Shown: positions 1-7,209 of the stretch, piece after piece
Numbering within the stretch: position 1 is the stretch's first letter
How the letters are laid out: every line of letters starts with the position of its first letter
The notes under the pieces: generated by a model
Database searches by the model: none
What the model was told of the DNA's origin: nothing
The model's input: the letters and a program-made list of their open reading frames with translations, nothing else
Assembly: GCA_044508495.1 (NCBI GenBank)
Contig: JBIQHP010000024.1
Location: 1-23,505, forward strand
Direction: 5' to 3'
DNA: 23,505 nucleotides
From: Terrimesophilobacter sp044508495
GTDB lineage: Bacteria > Actinomycetota > Actinomycetes > Actinomycetales > Microbacteriaceae
Position numbers and translations under genes: made by a program

Positions 1-1136
1 CCAACGCGATGGCTACCCCCATCGCCACCGGCGCGCTCAAGCCGAGGGTCGCTGTATCGATCGCCGCGGTCCTCAACCTCGTCGGAGCCTTCCTCAGCAC
101 CGAGGTCGCCAGGACGATCTCGGGCGGACTCATCCGGGAGGGCGACGACGGCATCCAGATCACGCCGACGATGATCTTCGCCGGCCTCATCGGCGCGATC
201 ATGTGGAACCTCGCGACCTGGCTCCTGGGGCTTCCGTCGAGTTCCTCGCACGCTCTCTTCGGTGGTCTCATCGGCGCGGTCATCGTCGGCACGGGCGTCG
301 GGGCGATCGATCCGGGCGTGCTGCTGAGCAAGATCGTCCTCCCCGCGGTCCTCGCCCCCCTCATCGCCTGCATCGTGGCCTTCGTCGCGACGAAGCTCGC
401 CTACCGGCTCACGGCCGGGCGCCATGAGGACGCCGTGCGCAGGCGGTTCCGCGTCGGCCAGGTGTTCACCTCGAGCCTCGTGTCGCTCGCCCACGGCACG
501 AACGACGCCCAGAAGACCATGGGCGTCATCACGCTGACCCTCATCGCGGCGGGATTCCAGGCCGCCGGGACCGGCCCGGAGTTCTGGGTCATCGCCGTGT
601 GCGCGCTCGCGATCGCGCTCGGGACCTACGTGGGCGGCTGGCGGATCATCCGCACGGTCGGCACCGGGATCACCGATGTCTCCCCGACGCAGGGGTTCGC
701 CGCCGAGGCCTCGACGACCGCGACGATCCTCGCGAGCTCCCATCTCGGCTTCGCGCTCTCGACGACGCAGGTCGCGAGCGGATCCGTCATCGGCGCGGGC
801 CTCGGGCGCAACCGGCGCGCCGTGCGGTGGCGGGTCGCCGGCCGCATCGGCATCGCCTGGCTCGTGACCCTTCCCTGCGCGGCGGCGATGGCCGCGGTCG
901 CCGAGCTCGTCGCACGGCTCGGACCGCTCGGCATCGCGGCGGACGCGCTCGCCGGCGCCATCGTGATCGCGCTCATGTTCCGCAGGGCGCGCCGGAACCC
1001 CGTCAACAGCAAGAACGTCACCGGGGAGCTCCCGGTGATCGCGCACACGCCGACGGTCGTCATGCCGAAGGTCCCCCCGATCATCGCGAGCGCGAAGCCC
1101 GCGAAGCCGGCCATGACCGAGGAGCCCTCGCCGTGA
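1..1136 (+). CDS. pit: PiT-family inorganic phosphate transporter (5' end cut off)
   Basis: Low-affinity inorganic phosphate permease of the cytoplasmic membrane, driven by a cation gradient (family knowledge). The frame is open from base 3 and reads NAMATPIATGALKP, which matches the first PiT signature (normally FHDTANAMATSIAT). The first ATG at base 9 is therefore internal and the true start lies upstream of the window. The second, inverted signature is present as AHGTNDAQKTMG near visible residue 160. Many hydrophobic helices are seen, with a central cytoplasmic loop rich in Arg (RHEDAVRRRFR). The C-terminal 50 residues are hydrophilic and rich in Pro and Lys. The stop overlaps the next small gene by four bases (GTGA), so the two are probably translationally coupled. 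The family call is secure; the substrate is inferred. Confidence 0.93.
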   Translation, partial: NAMATPIATGALKPRVAVSIAAVLNLVGAFLSTEVARTISGGLIREGDDGIQITPTMIFAGLIGAIMWNLATWLLGLPSSSSHALFGGLIGAVIVGTGVGAIDPGVLLSKIVLPAVLAPLIACIVAFVATKLAYRLTAGRHEDAVRRRFRVGQVFTSSLVSLAHGTNDAQKTMGVITLTLIAAGFQAAGTGPEFWVIAVCALAIALGTYVGGWRIIRTVGTGITDVSPTQGFAAEASTTATILASSHLGFALSTTQVASGSVIGAGLGRNRRAVRWRVAGRIGIAWLVTLPCAAAMAAVAELVARLGPLGIAADALAGAIVIALMFRRARRNPVNSKNVTGELPVIAHTPTVVMPKVPPIIASAKPAKPAMTEEPSP

Positions 1137-1363
1137 TCGACTGGATGTCCTTCGTGGTGGTCGCCGTCGCCTCCCTCGTGGGGGCGAGCGTCCTCGTCAT
1201 GCTCGCGGCCCTCGGCCTCCGGCTCTTCGAGAGCGGGTCGCGCGCTCGATCGGACGACGCCCGCGCCGGGCGCGTGACGCTCGCGTTCGCCCGGACGCTC
1301 TTCGGGATGTGCGGGCTCCTCGTGCTCTACGGCGTCTACCTCATCGTCCCGTTCTTCCACTGA
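1133..1363 (+). CDS. Small two-helix membrane protein downstream of pit
   Basis: Unrecognised 76-aa protein. It starts at a GTG inside the pit stop region (GTGA overlap at 1133-1136), which favours translational coupling with the transporter. An N-terminal hydrophobic helix (about residues 5-27, rich in Val, Ala and Leu) is followed by a short charged loop (ESGSRARSDDARAGR) and a second helix (about 50-73) ending in VPFFH. The positive loop suggests both ends lie outside. No catalytic motif is visible. The tight overlap suggests a role linked to phosphate uptake, but this is inference only. An internal ATG five codons in (1145) is a possible alternative start. Confidence 0.7.
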   Translation: MIDWMSFVVVAVASLVGASVLVMLAALGLRLFESGSRARSDDARAGRVTLAFARTLFGMCGLLVLYGVYLIVPFFH

Positions 1364-1434
1364 GCCGCACACGGAATCGGCCGGCTCGCGCCGCGGGTAG
1401 AGTTGGAGCATCCACGATCGAAGGAGATTCCCGG

Positions 1435-2904
1435 ATGTCTGAAGCGCCCAGCGCGTTGCCCGTCGTCGCGCCGGAAGGTCCCACGAGGACCGAGAGCGAC
1501 TCCGTCGGATCGATGGAGATCCCCGCCGACGCCTACTGGGGCATCCACACCGCGAGGGCCAGGGAGAACTTCCCGATCACCCGCCGGCCGATCTCGGTCT
1601 ACCCCGACCTCATCCGGGCCCTCGCGATCGTCAAGCAGGCCGCCGCGCGCGCCAACAAGGAGCTCGGCACGCTCTCGGCCGACAAGGCCGACCTCATCGA
1701 CCGGGTCTGCCAGGAGATCGCCGACGGAGCGCTGCACGATCAGTTCATGGTCGGCGTCATCCAGGGCGGCGCCGGCACCTCGACCAACATGAACACCAAC
1801 GAGGTCATCGCCAACCGCTGCCTCGAGCTCCTCGGCAAGCCCTTCGGCGACTACGTGAGCCTGCACCCGATCGACGACGTCAACCGCAGCCAGAGCACGA
1901 ACGACGTCTACCCCACCGCGATCAAGCTCGCGATGGTGCTCAGCACCCAGCGGCTGCTCACCGAGCACACGAAGCTCACCGAGGCCTTCGCGCGCAAGGG
2001 GGCCGAGTTCGCGCACGTGCTCAAGGTCGGCCGCACCCAGCTCCAGGACGCCGTGCCGATGACGCTCGGCCAGGAGTTCAACGGCTTCGCCCACACGATC
2101 GCCGAGGACTACGACCGGCTGAGCGAGACGATCCCCTGGCTCAACGAGATCAACATGGGCGCCACCGCGATCGGCACCGGGATCACGGCCGACCCCCGGT
2201 ACGCGGATGCCGTGCGCCGGCACCTCGTCGACATCACCGGGATCGAGATGGTCACCTCGCCGGACCTCATCGAGGCCACGAGCGACGCAGGGATCTTCAT
2301 GACTCTCAGCGGCCACCTCAAGCGCGCCGCCGTCAAGCTCTCCAAGATCTGCAATGACCTTCGGCTGCTCTCGAGCGGGCCGCAGGCCGGCATCGGCGAG
2401 ATCAACCTTCCGGTGAGGCAGGCCGGCTCCTCGATCATGCCGGGCAAGGTCAACCCGGTCATCCCCGAGGTCGTCAACCAGGTCGCCTTCAGCATCATCG
2501 GGGCGGATGCGACGGTCACCGCGGCGGCGGAGGCCGGTCAGCTCCAGCTCAACGCCTTCGAGCCGGTCATCGCCCACAGCATCCTGCAGTCGCTCGCCTG
2601 GATGACGAACGCCTGCTACACGCTGCGCGTCCACTGCGTCGACGGGATCACCGCCAACACGACGCGTCTCGCCGCCCAGGTGGAGTCGTCGGTCGGGGTC
2701 GTCACCGCCCTCACTCCTTACATCGGATACGCGGCGTCCGCCTCGCTCGCCCATACCGCGCTCACGACGAACGCCTCGATCGCCGAGCTCGTCGTCGAGG
2801 CGGGGCTCATGAGCGCCGAGGACGTCGCGCGCGTGCTCTCGCCCGAGCGGCTGAGCGGCCTGGCACCGGTCACCGGCGTCATCGACGTCGTGCCCGGAGC
2901 ATAG
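1435..2904 (+). CDS. aspA: Aspartate ammonia-lyase
   Basis: Converts L-aspartate to fumarate and ammonia in the cytoplasm; member of the fumarase/aspartase superfamily, normally a homotetramer (family knowledge). The 489-aa product has the usual length. Superfamily regions are in order: GGAGTSTNMNTNE (about 111-123), GRTQLQDAVPMTLGQEF (about 199-215) and the mobile SS loop GSSIMPGKVNP (331-341), whose Ser332 matches the catalytic base of aspartases. KICNDLRLLSSGP and QLQLNAFEPV resemble aspartase more than class II fumarase. The ATG at 1435 is chosen because AAGGAG (1421-1426) lies 8 nt upstream. A possible -10 hexamer TAGAGT is at 1398-1403. The gene has its own leader and converges with the minus-strand gene ending at 2908, with only 3 bp between. 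Fumarase is the main alternative but less likely. Confidence 0.92.
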   Translation: MSEAPSALPVVAPEGPTRTESDSVGSMEIPADAYWGIHTARARENFPITRRPISVYPDLIRALAIVKQAAARANKELGTLSADKADLIDRVCQEIADGALHDQFMVGVIQGGAGTSTNMNTNEVIANRCLELLGKPFGDYVSLHPIDDVNRSQSTNDVYPTAIKLAMVLSTQRLLTEHTKLTEAFARKGAEFAHVLKVGRTQLQDAVPMTLGQEFNGFAHTIAEDYDRLSETIPWLNEINMGATAIGTGITADPRYADAVRRHLVDITGIEMVTSPDLIEATSDAGIFMTLSGHLKRAAVKLSKICNDLRLLSSGPQAGIGEINLPVRQAGSSIMPGKVNPVIPEVVNQVAFSIIGADATVTAAAEAGQLQLNAFEPVIAHSILQSLAWMTNACYTLRVHCVDGITANTTRLAAQVESSVGVVTALTPYIGYAASASLAHTALTTNASIAELVVEAGLMSAEDVARVLSPERLSGLAPVTGVIDVVPGA

Positions 2905-2907
2905 CCA

Positions 2908-3351
2908 CTACTTCTCGTCGTCGTCCGGATCGGCCTCGAGCGCCCGTTCGCGTGCGCTCGAGGCCGCGATGATGACGCCGTCCACGACCTCCTCACCGCG
3001 CTCGACGATGCGGCTGCGGACGTCCCTCGCGGTCTTCGAGACGGTGTCCGACGCCTCACGGGCGGCCTTGGCCACCTTCTCGGAGACCTCCTTGGCGGTC
3101 TCGGCGGCTCTGGTGTAGGTCTCCTGCGCTCCGGCGACGGCCGCCTTCGTGCCGGCCACGACCTTCTCCTGCACGACGGGCGCGGTCTCCTTGACGAACT
3201 CCTGGGTCTCGGCGACGACCTTCTGCACGCGGGGGTCCTCCCAGGCCTCGGTCGCCTTCGCCTTGAGCGCCTCGTACCGCGGGCGTCCGGCGCGCGCGCC
3301 GAGGACGTACCCTATGCCGAGCCCGACGATGAACAGGATTCTCAATCGCAT
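2908..3351 (-). CDS. YtxH-like membrane-anchored helical protein
   Basis: 147-aa protein of unknown function. The N-terminus has one hydrophobic helix (ILFIVGLGIGYVLGARAG) typical of YtxH-like and related small actinobacterial envelope proteins. It is followed by about 110 residues of Ala-, Lys-, Glu- and Val-rich amphipathic helix with recurring VxExxxAGTKAA-like and ETAKEVSEKVAKAA segments, which suggests a coiled coil or a helix lying along the membrane. The tail is acidic (EADPDDDEK). A possible -10 hexamer TAGCGT ends 6 nt before the ATG, so the message is probably leaderless; no Shine-Dalgarno sequence is seen. It converges on aspA at its 3' end. Stress or envelope roles are reported for YtxH relatives; no function is claimed here. 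Confidence 0.75.
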   Translation of the reverse strand: MRLRILFIVGLGIGYVLGARAGRPRYEALKAKATEAWEDPRVQKVVAETQEFVKETAPVVQEKVVAGTKAAVAGAQETYTRAAETAKEVSEKVAKAAREASDTVSKTARDVRSRIVERGEEVVDGVIIAASSARERALEADPDDDEK

Positions 3352-3357
3352 GGCTCA

Positions 3358-3363
3358 ACGCTA
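3358..3363 (-). promoter_or_regulatory. Probable -10 box for a leaderless transcript (YtxH-like gene)
   Basis: On the minus strand TAGCGT fits the actinobacterial TANNNT -10 consensus and ends exactly 6 nt before the ATG at 3351, which places the transcription start at the start codon. No clear -35 box is visible. The same spacing recurs before several other genes in the window. Confidence 0.5.
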
Positions 3364-3396
3364 CTTGCCGATCCTGATCGTGGCCACCATGCGCCC

Positions 3397-3891
3397 TCAG
3401 CGCTGACGCGAGGGGCGCATCCCGCTCGGCAGGATCAGCCAGATTCCCAGGAGCACGAATGCGGCGACGCCCGCCGCCACGAGACCGGGAAGGCGACCGG
3501 CCACGAGGTCGAAGATGAAGAGGATGGTCCCGACGAGCAGGATCGCCAGGCCGAGGAGCGTGAACTGGAGGATGCGATTGGCGATGAGGACGATCCTGGC
3601 CTTCGCGCCCTGGCGGAACAGCCGCCGGTGCAGGCTCACCGGGGCGAGCCCGAGCACGGTCGTGAAGGCCGACCCTCCGACGAGGAAGAGGTAGAGGCCG
3701 ACCTGGAACGCGTCGAGCTCGGCGAAGCGCGCCTGGAAGGCGAGGGTGAGCAGGAACCCGGTGAGGATCTGGATGCCGGTCTGGGTCACCCGCAGCTCCT
3801 GCAGGAGCTCGGCCCAGTTGCGCTCGATGCGCTCGTTCTCGGTCTCGGTGCGCTCGCCACCGGCGCCCGTGGTCTGCTCTGGCGACGTCAT
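3397..3891 (-). CDS. DUF6328 family membrane protein
   Basis: 164-aa integral membrane protein of unknown function. A hydrophilic N-terminus ends in RIERNWAELLQELRVTQTGIQILTGFLL, the hallmark of the DUF6328 family common in actinobacteria. Four hydrophobic helices follow at about residues 39-57, 63-82, 100-125 and 130-155. The cytoplasmic loop between helices two and three has SLHRRLFRQGAKARIV, rich in positive charge. The start is the ATG at 3891, where the family alignment would begin; no Shine-Dalgarno sequence is seen. A TAGAAT hexamer ends 7 nt upstream and overlaps the stop codon of the alkA-like gene, so a separate promoter inside the end of alkA is plausible. It may also be read through from alkA, which ends 10 bp away. 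Confidence 0.8.
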   Translation of the reverse strand: MTSPEQTTGAGGERTETENERIERNWAELLQELRVTQTGIQILTGFLLTLAFQARFAELDAFQVGLYLFLVGGSAFTTVLGLAPVSLHRRLFRQGAKARIVLIANRILQFTLLGLAILLVGTILFIFDLVAGRLPGLVAAGVAAFVLLGIWLILPSGMRPSRQR

Positions 3892-3898
3892 GCCCCGA

Positions 3899-3904
3899 AT
3901 TCTA
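3899..3904 (-). promoter_or_regulatory. Probable -10 box (TAGAAT) upstream of the DUF6328 gene
   Basis: Minus-strand TAGAAT ends 7 nt before the ATG at 3891 and fits TANNNT. Its first three bases are the TAG stop codon of the upstream alkA-like gene. No matching -35 box was identified. Confidence 0.45.
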
Positions 3905-4780
3905 GGCGCGCTGCGCGATCCGCCACAGATGCAGGCCCGCGTAGCTGCGGTACGGCGACCAGCGCGCCGCGCGCGCGGCGATCTCTCGGGGGCTGGCCGG
4001 CAGCCCGAGCGCCGCAGCGCCCTTGAGCAGGACGAGGTCGGTCGACAGCAGGATGTCCGGCGCGCCGAGCGCGCGCATCGCGACGTAGCCGGCCGTCCAG
4101 GGGCCGATGCCCGGCATCGCGACGAGCCGTCCGGTGAGCTCGTCGACCGAGAGGGTGTCGTCGACGACGAGCTCGCCCGAGGTCAGCGCGAGGGCGATCC
4201 CGTGGATCGCGGCGACGCGCGCGGCCGGCCCGCGCAGCACCTCGAGCCCTCGCGCGGCGAACTGTTCGGCGGTCGGGAAGAGCCCGCTGCCCCCGCACAG
4301 CTCGCGGGCGATCCTCCCGAGCACCGACCGGGTCGCGGCGATCGAGATCTGCTGGCCGACGAGCGTGCGGAACAGCTCCTCGTGCGGGTCGAGACTGCCC
4401 GGCAGGCGGATGCCGGGAGCCGCCGCGACGGACGGGGCGAGCACCGGGTCCTCCGCGAGCAGCCCGTCGATCGCCGCGGAATCCGCGTCGAGGTCGAGGA
4501 GACGGCGGACGCGCGGGACGAGCCATGAAGGGAGCTCGTGCCCGTCGAGTGTCGCGAGCACGGCATCCGGCCTGCCCTTATCCGGCCCGCCCTCCTCGGG
4601 CCCGCCTTCCTCGGGCACGAGCCGCAGCTCGAGCGCGGCGACCGACCCGCCGACTCGCAGCCTCCTCCGGTAGCCGAGCTCGTCGCCCGATTCGACGCCG
4701 GGGATCGCGTGGCCGGCGAGGTACCTGAGGACCCCCTTGCCGTCGAAGGGGGCGGTCGTCCGAAGCAGCGTCCCGGCCAT
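3902..4780 (-). CDS. alkA: AlkA-type DNA-3-methyladenine glycosylase II
   Basis: Base-excision repair enzyme that removes alkylated purines such as 3-methyladenine from DNA (family knowledge). The 292-aa product starts with an AlkA_N-like domain (TTAPFDGKGVLRYLAGHAIPGVE, then GYRRRLRVG). A helix-hairpin-helix domain follows: LFRTLVGQQISIAATRSV, then MPGIGPWTAGY (about 222-232) and the catalytic aspartate D248 in ILLSTDLVLLKG, aligned with D238 of E. coli AlkA. The closing WSPYRSYAGLHLWRI is also typical. No Ada-like methyltransferase or AraC domain is fused, unlike many actinobacterial AlkA proteins. The upstream in-frame ATG at 4825 would add 15 unrelated residues. I chose 4780 because family similarity begins there. 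A three-unit 15-bp repeat lies in the N-domain. Confidence 0.9.
   Translation of the reverse strand: MAGTLLRTTAPFDGKGVLRYLAGHAIPGVESGDELGYRRRLRVGGSVAALELRLVPEEGGPEEGGPDKGRPDAVLATLDGHELPSWLVPRVRRLLDLDADSAAIDGLLAEDPVLAPSVAAAPGIRLPGSLDPHEELFRTLVGQQISIAATRSVLGRIARELCGGSGLFPTAEQFAARGLEVLRGPAARVAAIHGIALALTSGELVVDDTLSVDELTGRLVAMPGIGPWTAGYVAMRALGAPDILLSTDLVLLKGAAALGLPASPREIAARAARWSPYRSYAGLHLWRIAQRA
4572..4616 (-). repeat. Three 15-bp tandem units inside alkA
   Basis: Units at 4572-4586, 4587-4601 and 4602-4616. The last two differ at one base; the first is more diverged (11 of 15). In the protein they give Pro-Glu-Glu-Gly-Gly twice and then Pro-Asp-Lys-Gly-Arg, an insertion in a loop of the AlkA N-terminal domain. 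The repeat is in frame, so copy-number change would alter length but not frame. Confidence 0.75.
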
Positions 4781-4786
4781 GACCCC

Positions 4787-4792
4787 ACTCTC
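4787..4792 (-). promoter_or_regulatory. Possible -10 box upstream of alkA
   Basis: Minus-strand GAGAGT ends 6 nt before the ATG at 4780. It keeps the A at position 2 and T at position 6 of TANNNT but lacks the first T. The 70-bp spacer between alkA and the divergent kinase gene must hold both promoters. Confidence 0.3.
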
Positions 4793-4838
4793 GCACGGGG
4801 CACCGATGGGCCGATGCCGATACACCGGTGCCGGTCGC

Positions 4839-4844
4839 TACGCT
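4839..4844 (+). promoter_or_regulatory. Probable -10 box for a leaderless transcript (kinase gene)
   Basis: TACGCT ends 6 nt before the ATG at 4851, fitting the TANNNT -10 consensus at leaderless spacing. The GGGAG between them could also act as a weak, too-close Shine-Dalgarno sequence. No -35 box is evident. Confidence 0.5.
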
Positions 4845-4850
4845 GGGAGC

Positions 4851-5762
4851 ATGGGACCCGAGCACGTGGGCATCGCCATGGTCGGCAGCGCCAACATGGA
4901 CATCGTCTTCACGGTCGAGCGCATCCCGCAGCCGGGTGAGACGCTCCTGGCCGAATCGGTCGCGAGGTATCCGGGGGGCAAGGGGCTCAACCAGGCGGTC
5001 GCCGCCGCCCGGGCCGGCGTGCCGACGACCTTCATCGGGGCGCTCGGTGCCGACGATCACGGCGACGAGCTCGCGGCGACCATGACGGATGCCGGGATCG
5101 ACCGGTCGCTCGTCCGGCGGAGCCCCGCACCCACCGGCCAGGCCTTCATCGTCGTGTCGGAGTCCGCCGAGAACACGATCATCGTCGCCTCGGGCGCGAA
5201 CGCCGAGGTGACCGCGCTCGAGGACGCCGAGCGGGCGGCCGTCTCCGGGGCGGCCGTGCTGCTCATGCAGCTCGAGCTGCCTCTCGGCCTCGTGATCGAG
5301 GCCGCGGAGGAGGCGAAGGCCGCCGGCACGACGGTCATGCTCAACGCGGCCCCCGCGCGCGAGCTGCCCGACGAGCTCGTCTCCGCGCTCGACTGCCTCA
5401 TCGTCAACGAGCACGAGGCCTGCCTCGTGGGCGGCAGCGACGACCTCACCGTCGCCTCCGAGAATCTGGCGTCGCGCGTCGACCGGCTCATCGTGACGCT
5501 CGGCGCCGAGGGCTCGGTGCTCTACGACGGCGGAAGGGAGCTCGCCCGGGTTCCCGCGCGCAGGGTCAGCGCGGTCGACACGACGGGAGCGGGCGACACC
5601 TATTGCGGCGCCTTCGCCGCGGCCATCGCCGAGGGGCAGGGGCTCGAGGCCGCCGCCCGATTCGCGACCGCGGCCTCCGCGCTCTCTGTCCAGGCCCTCG
5701 GCGCCGTCCCCTCGATCCCCTCGCGCGACCGCATCCTGGCGATGCTCGCGGAGCCGCAATGA
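4851..5762 (+). CDS. rbsK: PfkB-family sugar kinase, ribokinase-like
   Basis: Likely phosphorylates ribose or a related sugar with ATP (family knowledge; substrate inferred). The 303-aa product begins VGIAMVGSANMDIVFTVERIP, the ribokinase-type N-terminus. It has the first PfkB signature around GGKGLNQAVAAARAG and IGALGADDHGD, and the second as DTTGAGDTYCGAF (243-255), where D249 is the catalytic base equivalent to D255 of E. coli RbsK. LNAAPARELP and LIVNEHEACLV are also ribokinase-like. I chose ATG 4851 because it follows a leaderless-type -10 box and the family alignment starts there; an ATG at 4878 would cut off part of the first strand. No ribose transporter or LacI regulator is adjacent. 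The stop overlaps a 12-codon mini-ORF (ATGA) that leads to the oxidase gene. Confidence 0.88.
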   Translation: MGPEHVGIAMVGSANMDIVFTVERIPQPGETLLAESVARYPGGKGLNQAVAAARAGVPTTFIGALGADDHGDELAATMTDAGIDRSLVRRSPAPTGQAFIVVSESAENTIIVASGANAEVTALEDAERAAVSGAAVLLMQLELPLGLVIEAAEEAKAAGTTVMLNAAPARELPDELVSALDCLIVNEHEACLVGGSDDLTVASENLASRVDRLIVTLGAEGSVLYDGGRELARVPARRVSAVDTTGAGDTYCGAFAAAIAEGQGLEAAARFATAASALSVQALGAVPSIPSRDRILAMLAEPQ

Positions 5763-5806
5763 GCGGCACCGTGGCGATGCTCGCGGAGCCGGCATGACCG
5801 ATGCCG
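5737..5806 (+). repeat. 35-bp imperfect tandem duplication at the kinase/oxidase junction
   Basis: Unit 1 is 5737-5771 and unit 2 is 5772-5806. The first 20 bases of each are identical and, by my count, 29 of 35 match overall. Each unit carries GGAG, a 5-nt spacer and ATGA, so the ribosome binding site and start of the downstream gene appear twice. Unit 1 encodes the kinase C-terminus (MLAEPQ then stop) and unit 2 encodes nearly the same peptide in the mini-ORF (MLAEPA then stop). Confidence 0.85.
5759..5797 (+). CDS. 12-codon mini-ORF linking the kinase and oxidase genes
   Basis: Encodes MSGTVAMLAEPA. Its ATG overlaps the kinase stop (ATGA at 5759-5762) and its TGA overlaps the oxidase start (ATGA at 5794-5797). 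GGAG lies 5 nt before its ATG. Its second half repeats the kinase C-terminus, so it most likely arose from the 35-bp tandem duplication. It could act only as a translational relay; a peptide function is not suggested. Confidence 0.3.
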   Translation: MSGTVAMLAEPA

Positions 5807-7152
5807 TGCTCGAGCGGCTGCACAACGCCCTCGGCCCCGCCCTGTCGACCGACCCCGTCGCACTCGACGCCGTGCGCGCCGACAAGTCCGGTCACCGGTC
5901 GGCCACGGCCCCGCTCGCGATCGTGACCGCGCGCTCGGTCGAGGACGTGCAGGCCACGCTGCGCATCGCGAACGAGTTCCGGATGCCCGTCGTGCCTCGC
6001 GGCGCGGGGACCGGCCTCGCGGGCGGGGCCATCGGCGAGGCCGGCGAGATCGTGCTCTCGACGCTCGCCCTGAACCGTGTTCTCGAGCTCTCGGTCGCCG
6101 ACGAGCTCGCGGTCGTCGAGGCCGGCATCCTCAACGGCGACTTCAACGACTCCCTGCGCGGGCACGGCCTGTGGTTCGCGCCCGACCCGGCGAGCAGGGC
6201 CATCTCGACGATCGGCGGCAACATCGCGACGAATGCCGGCGGGCTCCTGTGCGCGAAGTACGGCGTGACGCGGGAGGCGGTCCTCGGGCTCACCGTCGTG
6301 CTCGCCGATGGGCGCGTGATCGAGCTCGGGCATCGCAGTGTCAAGGGCGTCACCGGTCTCGATCTCACCGCCCTCATGATCGGCTCGGAGGGGGCGCTCG
6401 GCGTCATCGTCGCCGCGACACTGCGCCTCCGCCCGCTCCCGCGCGGCGGCGTCGCGACGATCGGCGCCTTCTTCCCGGATGTCGCCTCGGCCGCGAGCGC
6501 CTCCGCTGCGATCACCGCGGCGGGCCTCGCACCGGCCGTCATGGAGCTCATGGACGCCGCATCCCTCGAGGCGGTCGACGCCCACCTCGGGCTCGGCCTC
6601 GCCGCGCGCGGCGGCGCATACCTCCTCGTGCAGTCCGACGGCATCGCGAGCGAGACCGAGGCGCGCGAGGCCGTGGGCGTCATCCTCGAGCACGGCGGCA
6701 CGGCCGAGCTCAGCACCGAGGCCGCCGAGGGCGAGCGGCTGCTCGCGATCCGCCGTGCCTTCCACCCCGCCCTCGAGGCGCAGGGCACCGTGCTCATCGA
6801 GGATGTCGCCGTTCCGCGGAGCGGGCTCCCCGAGATGTTCCGGCAGATCGGCCTGCTCGAGGCGAAGTACGGGATCGCGATCCCGACGGTCGCCCACGCG
6901 GGTGACGGCAATCTCCATCCGAACTTCCTCGTGGACGGCGACGAGGTCCCTGAGCGGATCTGGGAGGCCGCCGGCGAGCTCTTCGCGGCGGCGCTCGCGC
7001 TCGGCGGGACGCTGACCGGCGAGCACGGCGTCGGCATCCTCAAGCGCCGCTGGCTGGGCGACGAGCTCGGCCCCGACCAGCTCGCCCTTCAGCGCGAGAT
7101 CAAGCGCGTCTTCGATCCTCGGGGGATACTGAACCCTGGCAAGGTTTTCTGA
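5794..7152 (+). CDS. GlcD-type FAD-linked oxidase (glycolate or D-lactate type)
   Basis: FAD-dependent 2-hydroxyacid dehydrogenase of the VAO/PCMH fold; likely oxidises glycolate, D-lactate or a similar acid (family knowledge; substrate not determined). The 452-aa product has the FAD_binding_4 domain with PRGAGTGLAGGA (68-79), DPASRAISTIGGNIATNAGG and GSEGALGVI. The FAD-oxidase C domain follows, with HAGDGNLHPNF (368-378), GEHGVGILKRRW from about 409 and RVFDPRGILNPGKVF at the end. It lacks the C-terminal 4Fe-4S domain of larger D-lactate dehydrogenases, and no GlcE or GlcF partner is adjacent. The start at 5794 follows GGAG by 5 nt and overlaps the mini-ORF stop, implying coupling to the upstream sugar kinase. 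Confidence 0.88.
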   Translation: MTDAVLERLHNALGPALSTDPVALDAVRADKSGHRSATAPLAIVTARSVEDVQATLRIANEFRMPVVPRGAGTGLAGGAIGEAGEIVLSTLALNRVLELSVADELAVVEAGILNGDFNDSLRGHGLWFAPDPASRAISTIGGNIATNAGGLLCAKYGVTREAVLGLTVVLADGRVIELGHRSVKGVTGLDLTALMIGSEGALGVIVAATLRLRPLPRGGVATIGAFFPDVASAASASAAITAAGLAPAVMELMDAASLEAVDAHLGLGLAARGGAYLLVQSDGIASETEAREAVGVILEHGGTAELSTEAAEGERLLAIRRAFHPALEAQGTVLIEDVAVPRSGLPEMFRQIGLLEAKYGIAIPTVAHAGDGNLHPNFLVDGDEVPERIWEAAGELFAAALALGGTLTGEHGVGILKRRWLGDELGPDQLALQREIKRVFDPRGILNPGKVF

Positions 7153-7209
7153 GCCGGGTCTTCCGATCCGGGGCCTGGGCCGGAGCGACACGAAGGAGTG
7201 ACAGGGACA

